Assembly: GCF_002879885.1 (NCBI RefSeq)
Contig: NZ_PNYA01000015.1
Coordinates: forward strand, 62,001-126,000
DNA length: 64,000 nt
Origin: Trinickia dabaoshanensis
GTDB lineage: Bacteria > Pseudomonadota > Gammaproteobacteria > Burkholderiales > Burkholderiaceae
Reading direction: 5' to 3'
Within the stretch, counting starts at the first letter, position 1; every line of letters starts with the position of its first letter. This document shows, one piece after another, positions 16,952-25,616 of the stretch. The notes beneath the pieces were generated by a model, which was given only the letters and a program-made list of their open reading frames with translations, was not told where the DNA came from and ran no database searches. The position numbers and the translations under genes were made by a program.

Positions 16952-18412
16952 ATGAGTGGTGAAACAATCGAATGCTACGTGTCTATCGAAGTCGACGCGC
17001 ACAACGTCATTTGCGCGAACGGCGTGCATCAAGTCGTCTTGTCCGTTTGGTACAAATTCTCGCGCGATGGGGCTGCCGTTCCCGGCGTGGGAAAAGAAAA
17101 CGTCAAGATTGAACTGGTCAATCAGGAAACAGGCCTTCCGCTGGGAGGGTACGCGGAGTGGCTGTCGTCGGAACAAGAGGGCTATTCGAGGTTTTTCGAA
17201 CGGCGCGAGGGCGAACTCGGAAGCAAGCCCGGCGACGCGGCGGGCTATGTTCAGGCGAAGGTCTATGTGTCGCACGCACTCAGGCGGGAAGGAGAAGGTG
17301 CGATGCTCGTGGGCGCCCGAGTTTTCGTGAGCGACCCGCAAACGCCTGAAGTCGCCTATATAGGGCGCTCCGAGCATGGCGTGTGCGTTCATTGGCGATC
17401 GATGGATCAGCTCGGATGGGAGTCCTTTCAGGCGTCGGATCCCGTGGTGATCTCACACCCGGGCGAACTGGACGACGGATTCCGAGCATCGGGCGAGTAT
17501 TACAACGCCGGGAGCGGAAATTTGTGGCGCTCGGCGAATATCTACATCAAGTTCAAAGACCCGAACAAGTCGGTTTCGAAATGGGACTATTCGCCCTCCA
17601 ATTCATATAACATCTATTCGACGAGGCGCTACGGATATTACGAGACAGCGGCCTACATTTGGCCGTTCGAAGGGAAATTCGGCGACGAGTTCCAGGACGG
17701 CACGGTCGACCTCTGGTTTCCCTCCGGTTTCGAAAGCTATACCACGTCCTTCCAGCCCGGTAGCGGCTTCGTGATTACGCTCGTGTCTTATGTTCGCCTT
17801 AACTATCCAGTCTACTCCGATGATTCGGCGAGTTACTACAACGATGCAATCACGATTCATGACGAGTTAGGATCGCCTATCGAATTGTATCTCAATCAAA
17901 TCATTCCGAATCGTTGGATCGATATCAAAAAGCCCAACAACGAATTCTCTGCAATTGTTTTGGGTAATGGGCAGAATCAGTTGAGCGGGCGGTCGAATGT
18001 TTATGGAAGGATGAAGAATTATCAGTACGGCTACGCCTGGCAGCATAGCGACTCCGCGGCCGATTCCACCATTAAGTGCGATGGCAGTAGTTCCGGAGAT
18101 ATCGGCTACGCGTTTATCGTGGGTAACGCCGGGAACCAGAACGGGAGTTTATGGAACGGTCGCATGGGTTGGAATTTCTGCAGTCCAGGCGATACGGACA
18201 ATTACGGGGATCGTTTGGTTTATTGCAACTGCGATGGTTCCGCGGTCATCATGAACTACTATCCGGTCTGGGATTGTCATGGCTTCTGCATCGCTTATGC
18301 GGGGCAGACGGGTTTTATGAAAGGCGGCGTATCGGGTAGCCACGTCATGTGGATTTCAGGTTCCGGAGATTTCGAGGATCGATTCGTCTGGTGCTTCGAG
18401 CCGAAATGGTAA
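16952..18412 (+). CDS. Unrecognised protein: shared module plus Cys/aromatic-rich domain
   Basis: A 486-aa protein, last in the Rhs shell operon. Residues ~1-140 form the same module as the previous protein (VHQVVLSVWYKFSRDGAAVP, later VYVSHALRREGEGAMLVGAR). Residues ~165-486 are a separate domain rich in Tyr, Trp, Ser, Gly and Asn, with several Cys near the end (NFCSPGDTDN, VYCNCDGSA, VWDCHGFCIAYAG, VWCFEPKW), typical of a secreted beta-rich fold. No signal peptide is seen. Base composition falls noticeably below the flanks from about 17500 to 18400, which suggests separate acquisition of the C-terminal domain. Function unknown; binding or enzymatic activity are both possible. Confidence 0.75.
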   Translation: MSGETIECYVSIEVDAHNVICANGVHQVVLSVWYKFSRDGAAVPGVGKENVKIELVNQETGLPLGGYAEWLSSEQEGYSRFFERREGELGSKPGDAAGYVQAKVYVSHALRREGEGAMLVGARVFVSDPQTPEVAYIGRSEHGVCVHWRSMDQLGWESFQASDPVVISHPGELDDGFRASGEYYNAGSGNLWRSANIYIKFKDPNKSVSKWDYSPSNSYNIYSTRRYGYYETAAYIWPFEGKFGDEFQDGTVDLWFPSGFESYTTSFQPGSGFVITLVSYVRLNYPVYSDDSASYYNDAITIHDELGSPIELYLNQIIPNRWIDIKKPNNEFSAIVLGNGQNQLSGRSNVYGRMKNYQYGYAWQHSDSAADSTIKCDGSSSGDIGYAFIVGNAGNQNGSLWNGRMGWNFCSPGDTDNYGDRLVYCNCDGSAVIMNYYPVWDCHGFCIAYAGQTGFMKGGVSGSHVMWISGSGDFEDRFVWCFEPKW

Positions 18413-18516
18413 CTGCGGTTGGGTTCGCGGCAATACAGGCGGATCGGTTGCCACGACCCGAAGCGTTACGCTATGCTCCGGCATCGTTCCTATGAAAAAT
18501 CGGAGCTTGACCGAAG

Positions 18517-19119
18517 ATGCCTGTCGCCGCTAAGCCGGGTGCACGAACCAAGCCGCCGGAGACACGGCGCAACGACATCATGAACGCCGCGCTGCGGCTG
18601 TTCGTCGAACAGGGCGTGGCCGCGACTACCGTCGATCACATCACGGCGGCGGCCGAGGTTGCGAAGGGTACGTTCTATCTTTATTTCACGTCGAAAGACG
18701 AGTTACTGGCCGCGCTCGGGGCACGGTTCGGCCAGGAACTGCTCGAGAGTATTCATAAAGCGACCCGGCGCATCGAAGGCGATTGGCAGGGCCGGCTCGC
18801 CGCTTGGGCGAAGGCGTATGCCGCCGGTTACTTGGCATCGGTGCGCGTCCATGACGCCGTATTCAGCGGAACATGGCCGCGCCCGCGCGACGGCCAACTC
18901 GACAATTGCGTCGTGGACGATCTCGAGCAGCTGCTCGACGAAGGCAAGCGAGCGCTTGCTTGGTCGATCGAGGATACGCGCATGACGGCCGTATTTTTAT
19001 TCGGCGGCATTCATAGCATCGTGGACGATGTGTCGCGCAGGCAAAGCCGCACGACGCGTGCGAGCTTGGCTCGCACGGTCGAGACCTTGGCATTGCGCAG
19101 CGTCGGCTCACCGAACTGA
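18517..19119 (+). CDS. TetR-family transcriptional regulator next to phenazine genes
   Basis: A 200-aa TetR regulator. The DNA-binding domain spans residues ~14-62: RRNDIMNAALRLFVEQGVAA, then ITAAAEVAKGTFYLYFTSKD, a textbook TetR recognition helix. The C-terminal helical part would bind an effector. It runs convergently into the phenazine operon, with its stop 12 bp from the phzA/B stop, so it is not co-transcribed with it. TetR regulators near phenazine genes often control efflux or modification genes; whether this one acts on the phz promoter at about 25.1 kb is inference. Confidence 0.9.
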   Translation: MPVAAKPGARTKPPETRRNDIMNAALRLFVEQGVAATTVDHITAAAEVAKGTFYLYFTSKDELLAALGARFGQELLESIHKATRRIEGDWQGRLAAWAKAYAAGYLASVRVHDAVFSGTWPRPRDGQLDNCVVDDLEQLLDEGKRALAWSIEDTRMTAVFLFGGIHSIVDDVSRRQSRTTRASLARTVETLALRSVGSPN

Positions 19120-19131
19120 CGCCGCCCGCGT

Positions 19132-19626
19132 TCAGTCTTTCGGAATGCCGTCGCGCAAGATGCGCGGCACCGGAATGCCGAGCGCGACCATCTGCCTAAA
19201 CGGGTTCATGAATTCACGCTGCTCTTTGATCTTGCCGTCGCTGAACGAGAAGCTGTGAATGAAGTGGTTCTCGTAATGGCCCTCCGGATAGCCCGGGAAC
19301 ACGATTTTCCCGTGTCCCCCGCACTCCACCCAGAAATGATTCGGATCTTGCGTTTCGAAGATTCGAACATCGGTCCATTGCCAGTCCGGGAAGCATTTCA
19401 ACGACCACGTCGCGTGCTTTTTGAGCGTCTCGTGCCCACGTGCGACGATCGGTTCGAGCGTATCGTTGGTCCATAATCCTCCCACGCCGTCCGGCGCGAA
19501 AAGCTCATAGCGCGTGAGGCGTGCTTCGCCGCGGCGGCTCATGTAATCCTCGACCACGGCGCGGTTGCGGCGGCGCACCTCGGAATCGGTCTGCTCAACT
19601 TCGACTGCCGAAACGACCTGTGACAT
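19132..19626 (-). CDS. phzB: Phenazine biosynthesis protein PhzA/B
   Basis: A 164-aa protein of the PhzA/PhzB branch of the NTF2/ketosteroid-isomerase fold. PhzB-type enzymes condense two molecules of the PhzF product into the tricyclic phenazine precursor. Diagnostic segments: RRRNRAVVEDYMSRRGEARL, ELFAPDGVGGLWTNDT, the His of KKHATWSL, and the acidic Glu in KEQREFMNP near the C-terminus. AGGAG lies 6-7 bases before the ATG. Pseudomonads carry a tandem phzA-phzB pair; here there is a single copy, as in most other phenazine producers. It is the last gene of the operon, 46 bp after phzF. Confidence 0.93.
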   Translation of the reverse strand: MSQVVSAVEVEQTDSEVRRRNRAVVEDYMSRRGEARLTRYELFAPDGVGGLWTNDTLEPIVARGHETLKKHATWSLKCFPDWQWTDVRIFETQDPNHFWVECGGHGKIVFPGYPEGHYENHFIHSFSFSDGKIKEQREFMNPFRQMVALGIPVPRILRDGIPKD

Positions 19627-19672
19627 GTTTTCTCCTGACTACGGTTGATGACGGGGCTCGCGGGCCCCATGG

Positions 19673-20542
19673 TTATGACCAGCGCACGAACTGGCCTCGA
19701 GCGACGATGACCGCGCTGCCCGACACGTGGATGGGTCCCAAGTCGCCGAGCGTGCCGCCCACCTTCGCGCGCATTACCGAACGGCGTCCCATCTCCACGC
19801 CTTGCTCGATTTCGATGGTTTGCCCGAAGTCGAGCAGCCCGTGCCGAATCAAGTGCAACGCGAGCGGTCCGGCGGCGGAGCCCGTGGCGGCGTCCTCGGC
19901 CACGCCGTAGGCGGGCGAAAACATCCGCGAGCGCCATTGATTGCCGCTGCCCGCGAAGCAATTGGCCGCGACGTCCGGCAACAACGCGAGAATGCGTTGA
20001 TCCGGCTTCACGGCGGAAAGCGCTGCGAGGCTCGGCAGACCGACGAAAACATGGCGTGGGCCGTTTCGATAGACTTCGACGGGCAGCGTGGACGCATCGA
20101 GGCCGAGGCCTCTGAGCAGCGTGTCCTCGAATTCGTAAGAGGACCATGTGGGTACGGGTTGCGTCATCGTCGCGGCGGTCATGTGGCCGGCCGCATCGCG
20201 CTCGAGCGCAAACGGAACATCTCCCATTGCCGTCTCCATTACGAGCCGATTCCCGCTATGCGTGCGGCCGAGCACGAATGCGGTGCCGAGCGTCGGGTGG
20301 CCGGCGAACGGCAACTCATTGACGGGCGTGAAGATGCGCACGTGATAGTCGCCGCTGCTTTTCGGCCGGAACACGAACGTGCTTTCCGATAGGTTCAACT
20401 CGCGCGCGATGCGCTGCATATCGCGCGCGGACAGGCCGGTCGCGTTCGTAAAGACGGCCACCGGATTGCCGCACAGCGGCGCGTCGGTGAAAGCGTCGGC
20501 TACGACGTAGTCGTAATACTCGGGGGACTCGGAAGCGCTCAT
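19673..20542 (-). CDS. phzF: PhzF, trans-2,3-dihydro-3-hydroxyanthranilate isomerase
   Basis: A 289-aa protein of the PhzF/diaminopimelate-epimerase-like fold. It isomerises DHHA to the reactive ketone that dimerises to phenazine. Motifs: VVADAFTDAPLCGNPVAVF, NLSESTFVF with the catalytic Glu (family position ~45), FTPVNELPFAGHPTLGTAFV, and the second-half AYGVAEDAATGSAAGPLALH. The longer in-frame start at 20761 is rejected because it would run into phzE on the same strand and its extra 73 residues are Arg-rich shadow sequence; 20542 gives the family N-terminus. The gap to phzE is 32 bp. Confidence 0.95.
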   Translation of the reverse strand: MSASESPEYYDYVVADAFTDAPLCGNPVAVFTNATGLSARDMQRIARELNLSESTFVFRPKSSGDYHVRIFTPVNELPFAGHPTLGTAFVLGRTHSGNRLVMETAMGDVPFALERDAAGHMTAATMTQPVPTWSSYEFEDTLLRGLGLDASTLPVEVYRNGPRHVFVGLPSLAALSAVKPDQRILALLPDVAANCFAGSGNQWRSRMFSPAYGVAEDAATGSAAGPLALHLIRHGLLDFGQTIEIEQGVEMGRRSVMRAKVGGTLGDLGPIHVSGSAVIVARGQFVRWS

Positions 20543-20574
20543 TGGATGATCTCGAAAATGAAGCGAAGGGCGGT

Positions 20575-22461
20575 TCAATGGACCGGTTCGAGCTGCGTGG
20601 ACAGCACATTGAGCAAGGCCTCGGAGACGATGCCGATGCCGCGTTCGGTCAATACCGACTCGGCGTGGAATTGGATCGACGAGAATCCTTTCCCTCTGAG
20701 CGCGTGAACCTCGTTGGTTCGCGCATCGCGGCAAACCTCGACTTTCTCGTTGTCGTGCCAAAGTTCGTCGCTGCCGTACGTCGCGCTAAACGTGTTGTAA
20801 AAGCCCACACGCTCGCGCGTGCCGAAATAGTCGATTTCGTGCTGCACGCCCTGGTTGGGCTGATCGCGCCGCGCGATCGGCATGCCCAGCTCGAGGCACA
20901 GCATCTGATGGCTTAGGCATACGGCGAAGAAGGGCCGATGTTTGGCGAGCGCATCGGCCAGTGCTTTGCGCAGCGTGCGCACGCGCACGTCGGTATGGCT
21001 GCGCGGATCTCCGGGGCCCGGCCCGAAGACGGCCAAGTCCCAATCGCCGGTGCGTACGCGCTCGTCGTCGAAGCGCGCGAGCGAGACGGTAAGCCCCATC
21101 GCGCGCAACTGATGATCGAGCATCGACGTGAAGGCATCTTCGGCGTCGATGATGAGCAGCTTGCGCCCTTCGAGTCCCGGGATCGCTTTCGTACGCTTGG
21201 CGGCATCGGACAGCCAAAAATCGGAAATGCCGACGTTGCGATCGCTCAACGCCGAGCGCACGAGCGGATGAGCCGAAAAGTCTTGAGTGGACGTTTGACC
21301 GAGCGCGTTCAACACGGCTTGCGCCTTGGCGCGCGTTTCCGCGGCTTCCGAGTCCGGGTCCGAATGCCTCACGATGGTCGCGCCGACCGAGACCCGCAGT
21401 GCGCCGTTGCGGTCGATATCGGCGGTACGAATGAGAATGGCCGAGTCGAGTTCTGCGCGATCCTGCTCGTCGCGGCCGAACAGCGCGACGACGCCCGCGT
21501 AGTAGCCGCGTCCCGCTTCTTCGTACTTCGCGATCACGCGGCAGGCGTTTTCGATCGGGCTGCCCGTGACCGCGGGAGAAAACAACGTCTCTCGCAAGAT
21601 CGCGCGCGGATCGGCTTGCGTCTCGCCTTCCAACACGTATTCCGTATGTGCGAGACGCGACATCTCCTTCAGTTTGGGGCCGATCACTTTGGCGCCGCCG
21701 GTGCAAAAACGCGCCATCATTTTCAGCTCCTCGTCGACGACCATGTAAAGCTCGTCGCTTTCCTTTTTGTTCGCGAGGAATTCGACGATGCCGCTGAGCG
21801 TCGGGCCGCTAGGCGGGTAGCGATAGGTCCCGCTGATCGGATTCATGCTCGCGGTGCCCGCCTTGACGCTCACATGGCGCTCGGGGCTCGCGCCGATCCA
21901 CGTCCGATCGCCGGTATGCACGAGGAAGGTCCAATAGGCACCCACTTCGCGGCGCACGAGGCGCCCGAAGGCGGTCAATGCCGTGACGAGCGAGTAGTTG
22001 TCCAATCGCGCGCGAAAGGTGCGCTTCAAAACGAAATTGGAGCCTTCGCCCGCGCCGATTTCGTCCGCGACGATTCGCTTCACCTGCTCGGCGTACGCGG
22101 CATCTTCCACGTCGAACTGGCCGTCCGAAACGTCGATCGGCACATCGGGCCAGTCGCGCAGCGCGGCATCGAGCGCGATGCGTTGCTCGCGCTCGATGTG
22201 CAGCACGCGCAACGGCTCGCCGTCGTCCACGGCGGCGTAGCCGCGTTCCACGAGTTGCCGGTAGGGGACGACGGCGATGGCGGAGCGGCCTGCGCGGCCC
22301 GCCGGAGGCAAGGGAATGTCGTCGAGCCGATCGCAGCTCAGCGCGTCGCCGGTATAGATTTCGAGCATCGGCTCGCGCGAGCGATCGCCGCGCACGAGCA
22401 GGGCGAAGGGGCCCACACGTTCGGGCTCGGTCAGCAGCGAGGAAAGCAGCGCATCGTTCAT
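20575..22461 (-). CDS. phzE: PhzE, 2-amino-2-desoxyisochorismate synthase
   Basis: A 628-aa fusion with the length and order of Pseudomonas PhzE: a chorismate-binding synthase domain (residues ~1-400) and a class I glutamine amidotransferase domain (~425-625). The synthase part has GSNFVLKRTF, PISGTYRYPPSGPT and FSPAVTGSPIENACRVIAKY. The amidotransferase part has VFGPGPGDPRSH, the nucleophile elbow AVCLSHQML with Cys, and QFHAESVLT with the His. It aminates chorismate to ADIC, the committed step. Start 22461 follows GAGGAGG and overlaps the phzD stop by 4 bp (ATGA), so translation is coupled. Confidence 0.96.
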   Translation of the reverse strand: MNDALLSSLLTEPERVGPFALLVRGDRSREPMLEIYTGDALSCDRLDDIPLPPAGRAGRSAIAVVPYRQLVERGYAAVDDGEPLRVLHIEREQRIALDAALRDWPDVPIDVSDGQFDVEDAAYAEQVKRIVADEIGAGEGSNFVLKRTFRARLDNYSLVTALTAFGRLVRREVGAYWTFLVHTGDRTWIGASPERHVSVKAGTASMNPISGTYRYPPSGPTLSGIVEFLANKKESDELYMVVDEELKMMARFCTGGAKVIGPKLKEMSRLAHTEYVLEGETQADPRAILRETLFSPAVTGSPIENACRVIAKYEEAGRGYYAGVVALFGRDEQDRAELDSAILIRTADIDRNGALRVSVGATIVRHSDPDSEAAETRAKAQAVLNALGQTSTQDFSAHPLVRSALSDRNVGISDFWLSDAAKRTKAIPGLEGRKLLIIDAEDAFTSMLDHQLRAMGLTVSLARFDDERVRTGDWDLAVFGPGPGDPRSHTDVRVRTLRKALADALAKHRPFFAVCLSHQMLCLELGMPIARRDQPNQGVQHEIDYFGTRERVGFYNTFSATYGSDELWHDNEKVEVCRDARTNEVHALRGKGFSSIQFHAESVLTERGIGIVSEALLNVLSTQLEPVH

Positions 22462-23084
22462 TGCCAAACCTCCTCGGTTCTCGTGACCACCGCGCACGAG
22501 CGCGCGGCGTAGTTCAGCGCCATCAAGTGATCGTCGCGATTGAAGTCGGCCACGGCGTCGGCGACGATGAACGTTTCGATATCGTTCGAGAAGGCGTCGA
22601 TGGCCGTGGCGAGGATGCCGATGTGCGCGTAGACGCCGCAGATGATCAGTTGATCGCGGCCCGCCTCGCGCAGCGACCGGAGCAGATCCGACTTGAAAAA
22701 AGCGCTATAGCGCCATTTGGTGAAAATCCAATCGCCCGATTGCGGAGAGAGGCCGCCGGCAATCTCGCGGTCGGCGGGTGCCACGGCCATACCAGGGCCC
22801 CAGAAGTCTTTCAACAATCCCCGCTGCGCGGGCGTCATGCCGCCCGGTTGTGCCGTATAGGCGATCGGCACGCCGAGTTTGCGCGCGCGCGTGACGAGAT
22901 GGGTCACGTTCTCGACGAGCGGGTGCGCAATGGCGTGAGCGGGTAGCGGGCGCAGGAAAAAGCGCTGCATGTCGTGCACGAGCAGCGCGGCGCGCTCGGG
23001 GCTCGGATGCCAGCTCGCGATATTCGCGCAGACGTCGGTCGTGCCCGGAACTTGATACGGGGCGATTGTCGGAATGCCAGCCAT
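22458..23084 (-). CDS. phzD: PhzD, isochorismatase-family hydrolase
   Basis: A 208-aa isochorismatase-fold enzyme that hydrolyses ADIC to trans-2,3-dihydro-3-hydroxyanthranilate and pyruvate. The catalytic Asp is in ALLVHDMQRFF (~residue 38) and the Lys in FTKWRYSAFF (~122). The CGVYAHIGI segment matches the PhzD signature GVYAHVG rather than the nicotinamidase form. The N-terminus MAGIPTIAPYQVP also matches PhzD. GGGAG lies 7 bases before the ATG. It is followed with a 4-bp overlap by phzE and preceded 124 bp upstream by phzG. Confidence 0.95.
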   Translation of the reverse strand: MAGIPTIAPYQVPGTTDVCANIASWHPSPERAALLVHDMQRFFLRPLPAHAIAHPLVENVTHLVTRARKLGVPIAYTAQPGGMTPAQRGLLKDFWGPGMAVAPADREIAGGLSPQSGDWIFTKWRYSAFFKSDLLRSLREAGRDQLIICGVYAHIGILATAIDAFSNDIETFIVADAVADFNRDDHLMALNYAARSCAVVTRTEEVWQ

Positions 23085-23208
23085 GGATATCTCCCAGGTT
23101 CATTCGAGTGCCGGCCCGCACTCGTGGTAGTCGTCTCATGGACCGCCCGGCGGCGTGGACGAAGCGCCGCCGGGCGATGCCTACGGTTATGAAAAAGTGA
23201 GGAATCGT

Positions 23209-23826
23209 CTACGGTTGCAGCCGCTGGTTCGACCACGCGCCGGCCGCGTTTTCATAGCGCAGCCGCTTGTAAATGCGATCGGGCGAAAACTCCCAGAACT
23301 CGAGGACGGTGGGGCGCACGATGTAGCCGACCCATCCTTGCGGCCGCGCGAGCGATGCCGACCGGCCGACGAGTTCGATCTCGTCGGCCAGCGCGCGCTC
23401 GTCTTCGAGCGGAGCGCTTTGCCGGCTGACGGTCGACATCGCGTGCGATTCGTGAGGGCGCGATTCCCACAGCGAGTCCGATTCTTCTTCGGGCAGCAGC
23501 GTCACCTTGCCGGTGACGATGACTTGCCGCTTGGTCTCGCGCCAATAGAACACGCCCGAGGCCCATCCGGTCGCGGCGATATCGCGGCCTTTCGGGCTAT
23601 GAGCGTGCGTGGCGAAGACGAATCCCTCGTCTCTCACCTCGAGGACTTGGATGATCCGGCTGGACGGCACGCCATCGGCGCTCACCGTGGCCAGCGCCAT
23701 CACACCGGGCTCGGACGCGTTTTGTGCGATCGCGTGCGCGAACCAGGCGCGCACCGCCGTGATCGGGTTGCCGGGCGAATCTTTGAAGATCGATTCGTTG
23801 CCGGCGGTTTCATCGATAGTTTGCAT
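23209..23826 (-). CDS. phzG: PhzG, FMN-dependent phenazine oxidase
   Basis: A 205-aa protein of the pyridoxamine-5'-phosphate oxidase fold. PhzG oxidises the dihydro/hexahydro-phenazine intermediates to limit loss of unstable precursors. FMN-binding parts are visible: VMALATVSADGVPSSRIIQV, FATHAHSPKGRDIAATGWAS, GVFYWRETKRQVIVTGKVT, and the C-terminal segment EFWEFSPDRIYKRLRYE. PdxH proteins share this fold, so the PhzG call rests on the operon. It sits between the monooxygenase (43-bp gap) and phzD (124-bp gap); the latter is the largest gap in the operon. Confidence 0.93.
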   Translation of the reverse strand: MQTIDETAGNESIFKDSPGNPITAVRAWFAHAIAQNASEPGVMALATVSADGVPSSRIIQVLEVRDEGFVFATHAHSPKGRDIAATGWASGVFYWRETKRQVIVTGKVTLLPEEESDSLWESRPHESHAMSTVSRQSAPLEDERALADEIELVGRSASLARPQGWVGYIVRPTVLEFWEFSPDRIYKRLRYENAAGAWSNQRLQP

Positions 23827-23869
23827 AGAACACCGCTCAAGTCGAGGTCGGGTCGGCGCTCGAGGAGGC

Positions 23870-25021
23870 TCAAGCCGCTTCCCACGACGTTTTCAATTCC
23901 GCGTGACCGATGAGGTCCGTGGTCCAGGCGCTTCGAACGTACTGCTCGAAATTCATGTCCGGCCGCAGTGCGATGTGCGAACTCAGGGTTTGGATGTCGC
24001 GCCAGACGCGCTGCAAGGGGCCGTGCTCGACGGGCGTTTGGCTGCCGTCCGGCTCGGCGAGGCGCCTCACCGCACCCAGCACGATGTCCGCCGCAACCGA
24101 CGCGTCGCGCGCATTGCGCGCGGTGAGCGCGGGCGGCAGGCCGCCTGCGTCCGCGATCTCGCACGCGCGCTCGACGAGCAAACGAGCGGCGTCGATCTCG
24201 GCGGCCGAGCGGGCATAGGCCGCGCCTGCCTGCGCGGACGGCGCCGTGTCGCCGAAGGCCGCGCTCCAATATCCGAGAGCGGCGATCGCCGCGCCTAGCG
24301 CGGCTGCCACGAACAAGTGCGGATCGGCGGCGATCGGCGAGACGTGATAGCTCGGGCCCGGCGCATGCGACGAGCGTCCGCCCCAAAGCTCGCTTTTCGG
24401 AAAGGTCATGTCGCGCGGCACGAAGACGTCGTCGAGTGCGATCGATTTGCTGCCGGTGCCGCGCATGCCGAGCGGATGCCAATCGTCGATCACGCGAATG
24501 CGCCGCGACGACATGGGGACGGCCGCGTAACGCGGTGCCCACTCGTCGCCGCTCGGCTCGATGCAAAGCAACGCCCAGGCGGCGAAATCGACACCGGATA
24601 ACGAGTGCCATCGCCCCGACAACATCCAGCCGCCGGCCGCCGGCGAGGCGTGTCCGGTGGCGCGAAACGATGCGCAGATCGGCGTATCCGGACCGTCTCG
24701 CCAGATCTGCCGTTGGGTTTGCGCGGGCAAGTAAGCCGCCATGCGAGCGGCGACCGCATAGATCGCCGCGCACCAGGCCGCGGAGGTGCAACGCATCGCC
24801 AACGCTCGAATGCTCGGCACCAACGCCGAGAACGATCCTTGGACCCCTCCGAACTTGCGAGGGACGAAATGACGGACGAGTCCGCGCTCGACGAGCACGC
24901 CGACGACATCCGGATGCAGTCTTCGAATTCGATCGGCGCTCGATGCATGCATGCCGAGGACCGCTATCGACCGATCCAAGCGTTCGTTAGGACGCTCGAC
25001 GTCGGTCACTGGCTCGAACAT
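23870..25021 (-). CDS. Group D-type flavin monooxygenase (acyl-CoA dehydrogenase fold)
   Basis: A 383-aa protein of the HpaB/HsaA-like, acyl-CoA-dehydrogenase-fold monooxygenases that use reduced flavin. It has the diagnostic WHPLGMRGTGSKSIALDDVF segment (family W.GMRGTGS...V..VFVP) and lacks the acyl-CoA dehydrogenase catalytic Glu context. It leads the phz operon, so it most likely hydroxylates or N-oxygenates the phenazine core; the position of oxidation is not predictable. Such enzymes need a separate flavin reductase, and none lies in the window. Start 25021 is chosen over 25051 because GGAGATAG precedes it and the upstream ATG has no ribosome-binding site. Confidence 0.82.
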   Translation of the reverse strand: MFEPVTDVERPNERLDRSIAVLGMHASSADRIRRLHPDVVGVLVERGLVRHFVPRKFGGVQGSFSALVPSIRALAMRCTSAAWCAAIYAVAARMAAYLPAQTQRQIWRDGPDTPICASFRATGHASPAAGGWMLSGRWHSLSGVDFAAWALLCIEPSGDEWAPRYAAVPMSSRRIRVIDDWHPLGMRGTGSKSIALDDVFVPRDMTFPKSELWGGRSSHAPGPSYHVSPIAADPHLFVAAALGAAIAALGYWSAAFGDTAPSAQAGAAYARSAAEIDAARLLVERACEIADAGGLPPALTARNARDASVAADIVLGAVRRLAEPDGSQTPVEHGPLQRVWRDIQTLSSHIALRPDMNFEQYVRSAWTTDLIGHAELKTSWEAA

Positions 25022-25616
25022 GTTGCTATCTCCGAAATGAGAATGGCACATGCGGCTAGGTGTTTTTCGCTACCGATATGCACGGTTTCTCCTTGCCATT
25101 CGGCGCTGAAATCTATTCACGGAATGCATATAAGTAAACGTCATTTCAATCAATTATCTGTTTCATGTGTGTCTCAATCCGTTCGATTGACGTGCAAAAG
25201 CCGCTACAAGAAAAGGTAGTAATGGACACGTAAAATCGAAGCCGACGGTAAAGGACGCGCGTTGTTCTTTGCGCGCGGTGCGGTTGCAAACCGGATTGAG
25301 TACGTGATAGCCTGAGTATGACTGGGAGTCAGTCAATTGTCACGAGGTAGTGGCGTTTTCAGGGCTGCAAGATATGGTAGGGCTTGCGAATGTCCTCGTG
25401 GCGGCGGTCCGCGCGGGGGCGGGATGGAAGGCGAATCGTTATTAAGAAATGATGAAAATGGGATGATAAAACCGGTTATTCCTTGCGCTGCTTTTCTGGA
25501 TCGTTTCCGCTTTTTAGCGAACGAACTGCTAGATATCTTAGTTGCATATTCGGCGGTGCTTGAATAGAGTCCGTGCGTGGTTGGATCCCGTCGATTTACC
25601 GAAAGGAGGAAGTGCG
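25022..25616. promoter_or_regulatory. Divergent control region of the phz operon and DAHP synthase
   Basis: A 595-bp stretch between the leftward phenazine operon and the rightward DAHP synthase gene, AT-richer than its flanks around 25110-25240 and 25430-25560. Dyads seen: TGACTgggAGTCA at about 25319-25331 and CGGTTgcaAACCG at about 25283-25295. Either could be an operator; I could not match them to a known lux box. AAAGGAGG lies seven bases before the DAHP synthase ATG. Short reading frames here look non-coding. Confidence 0.5.

Noticed and set aside
20543-20761. N-terminal extension of PhzF
   Set aside because: The extra residues are Arg-rich shadow sequence and the segment overlaps phzE on the same strand; the family start is at 20542.
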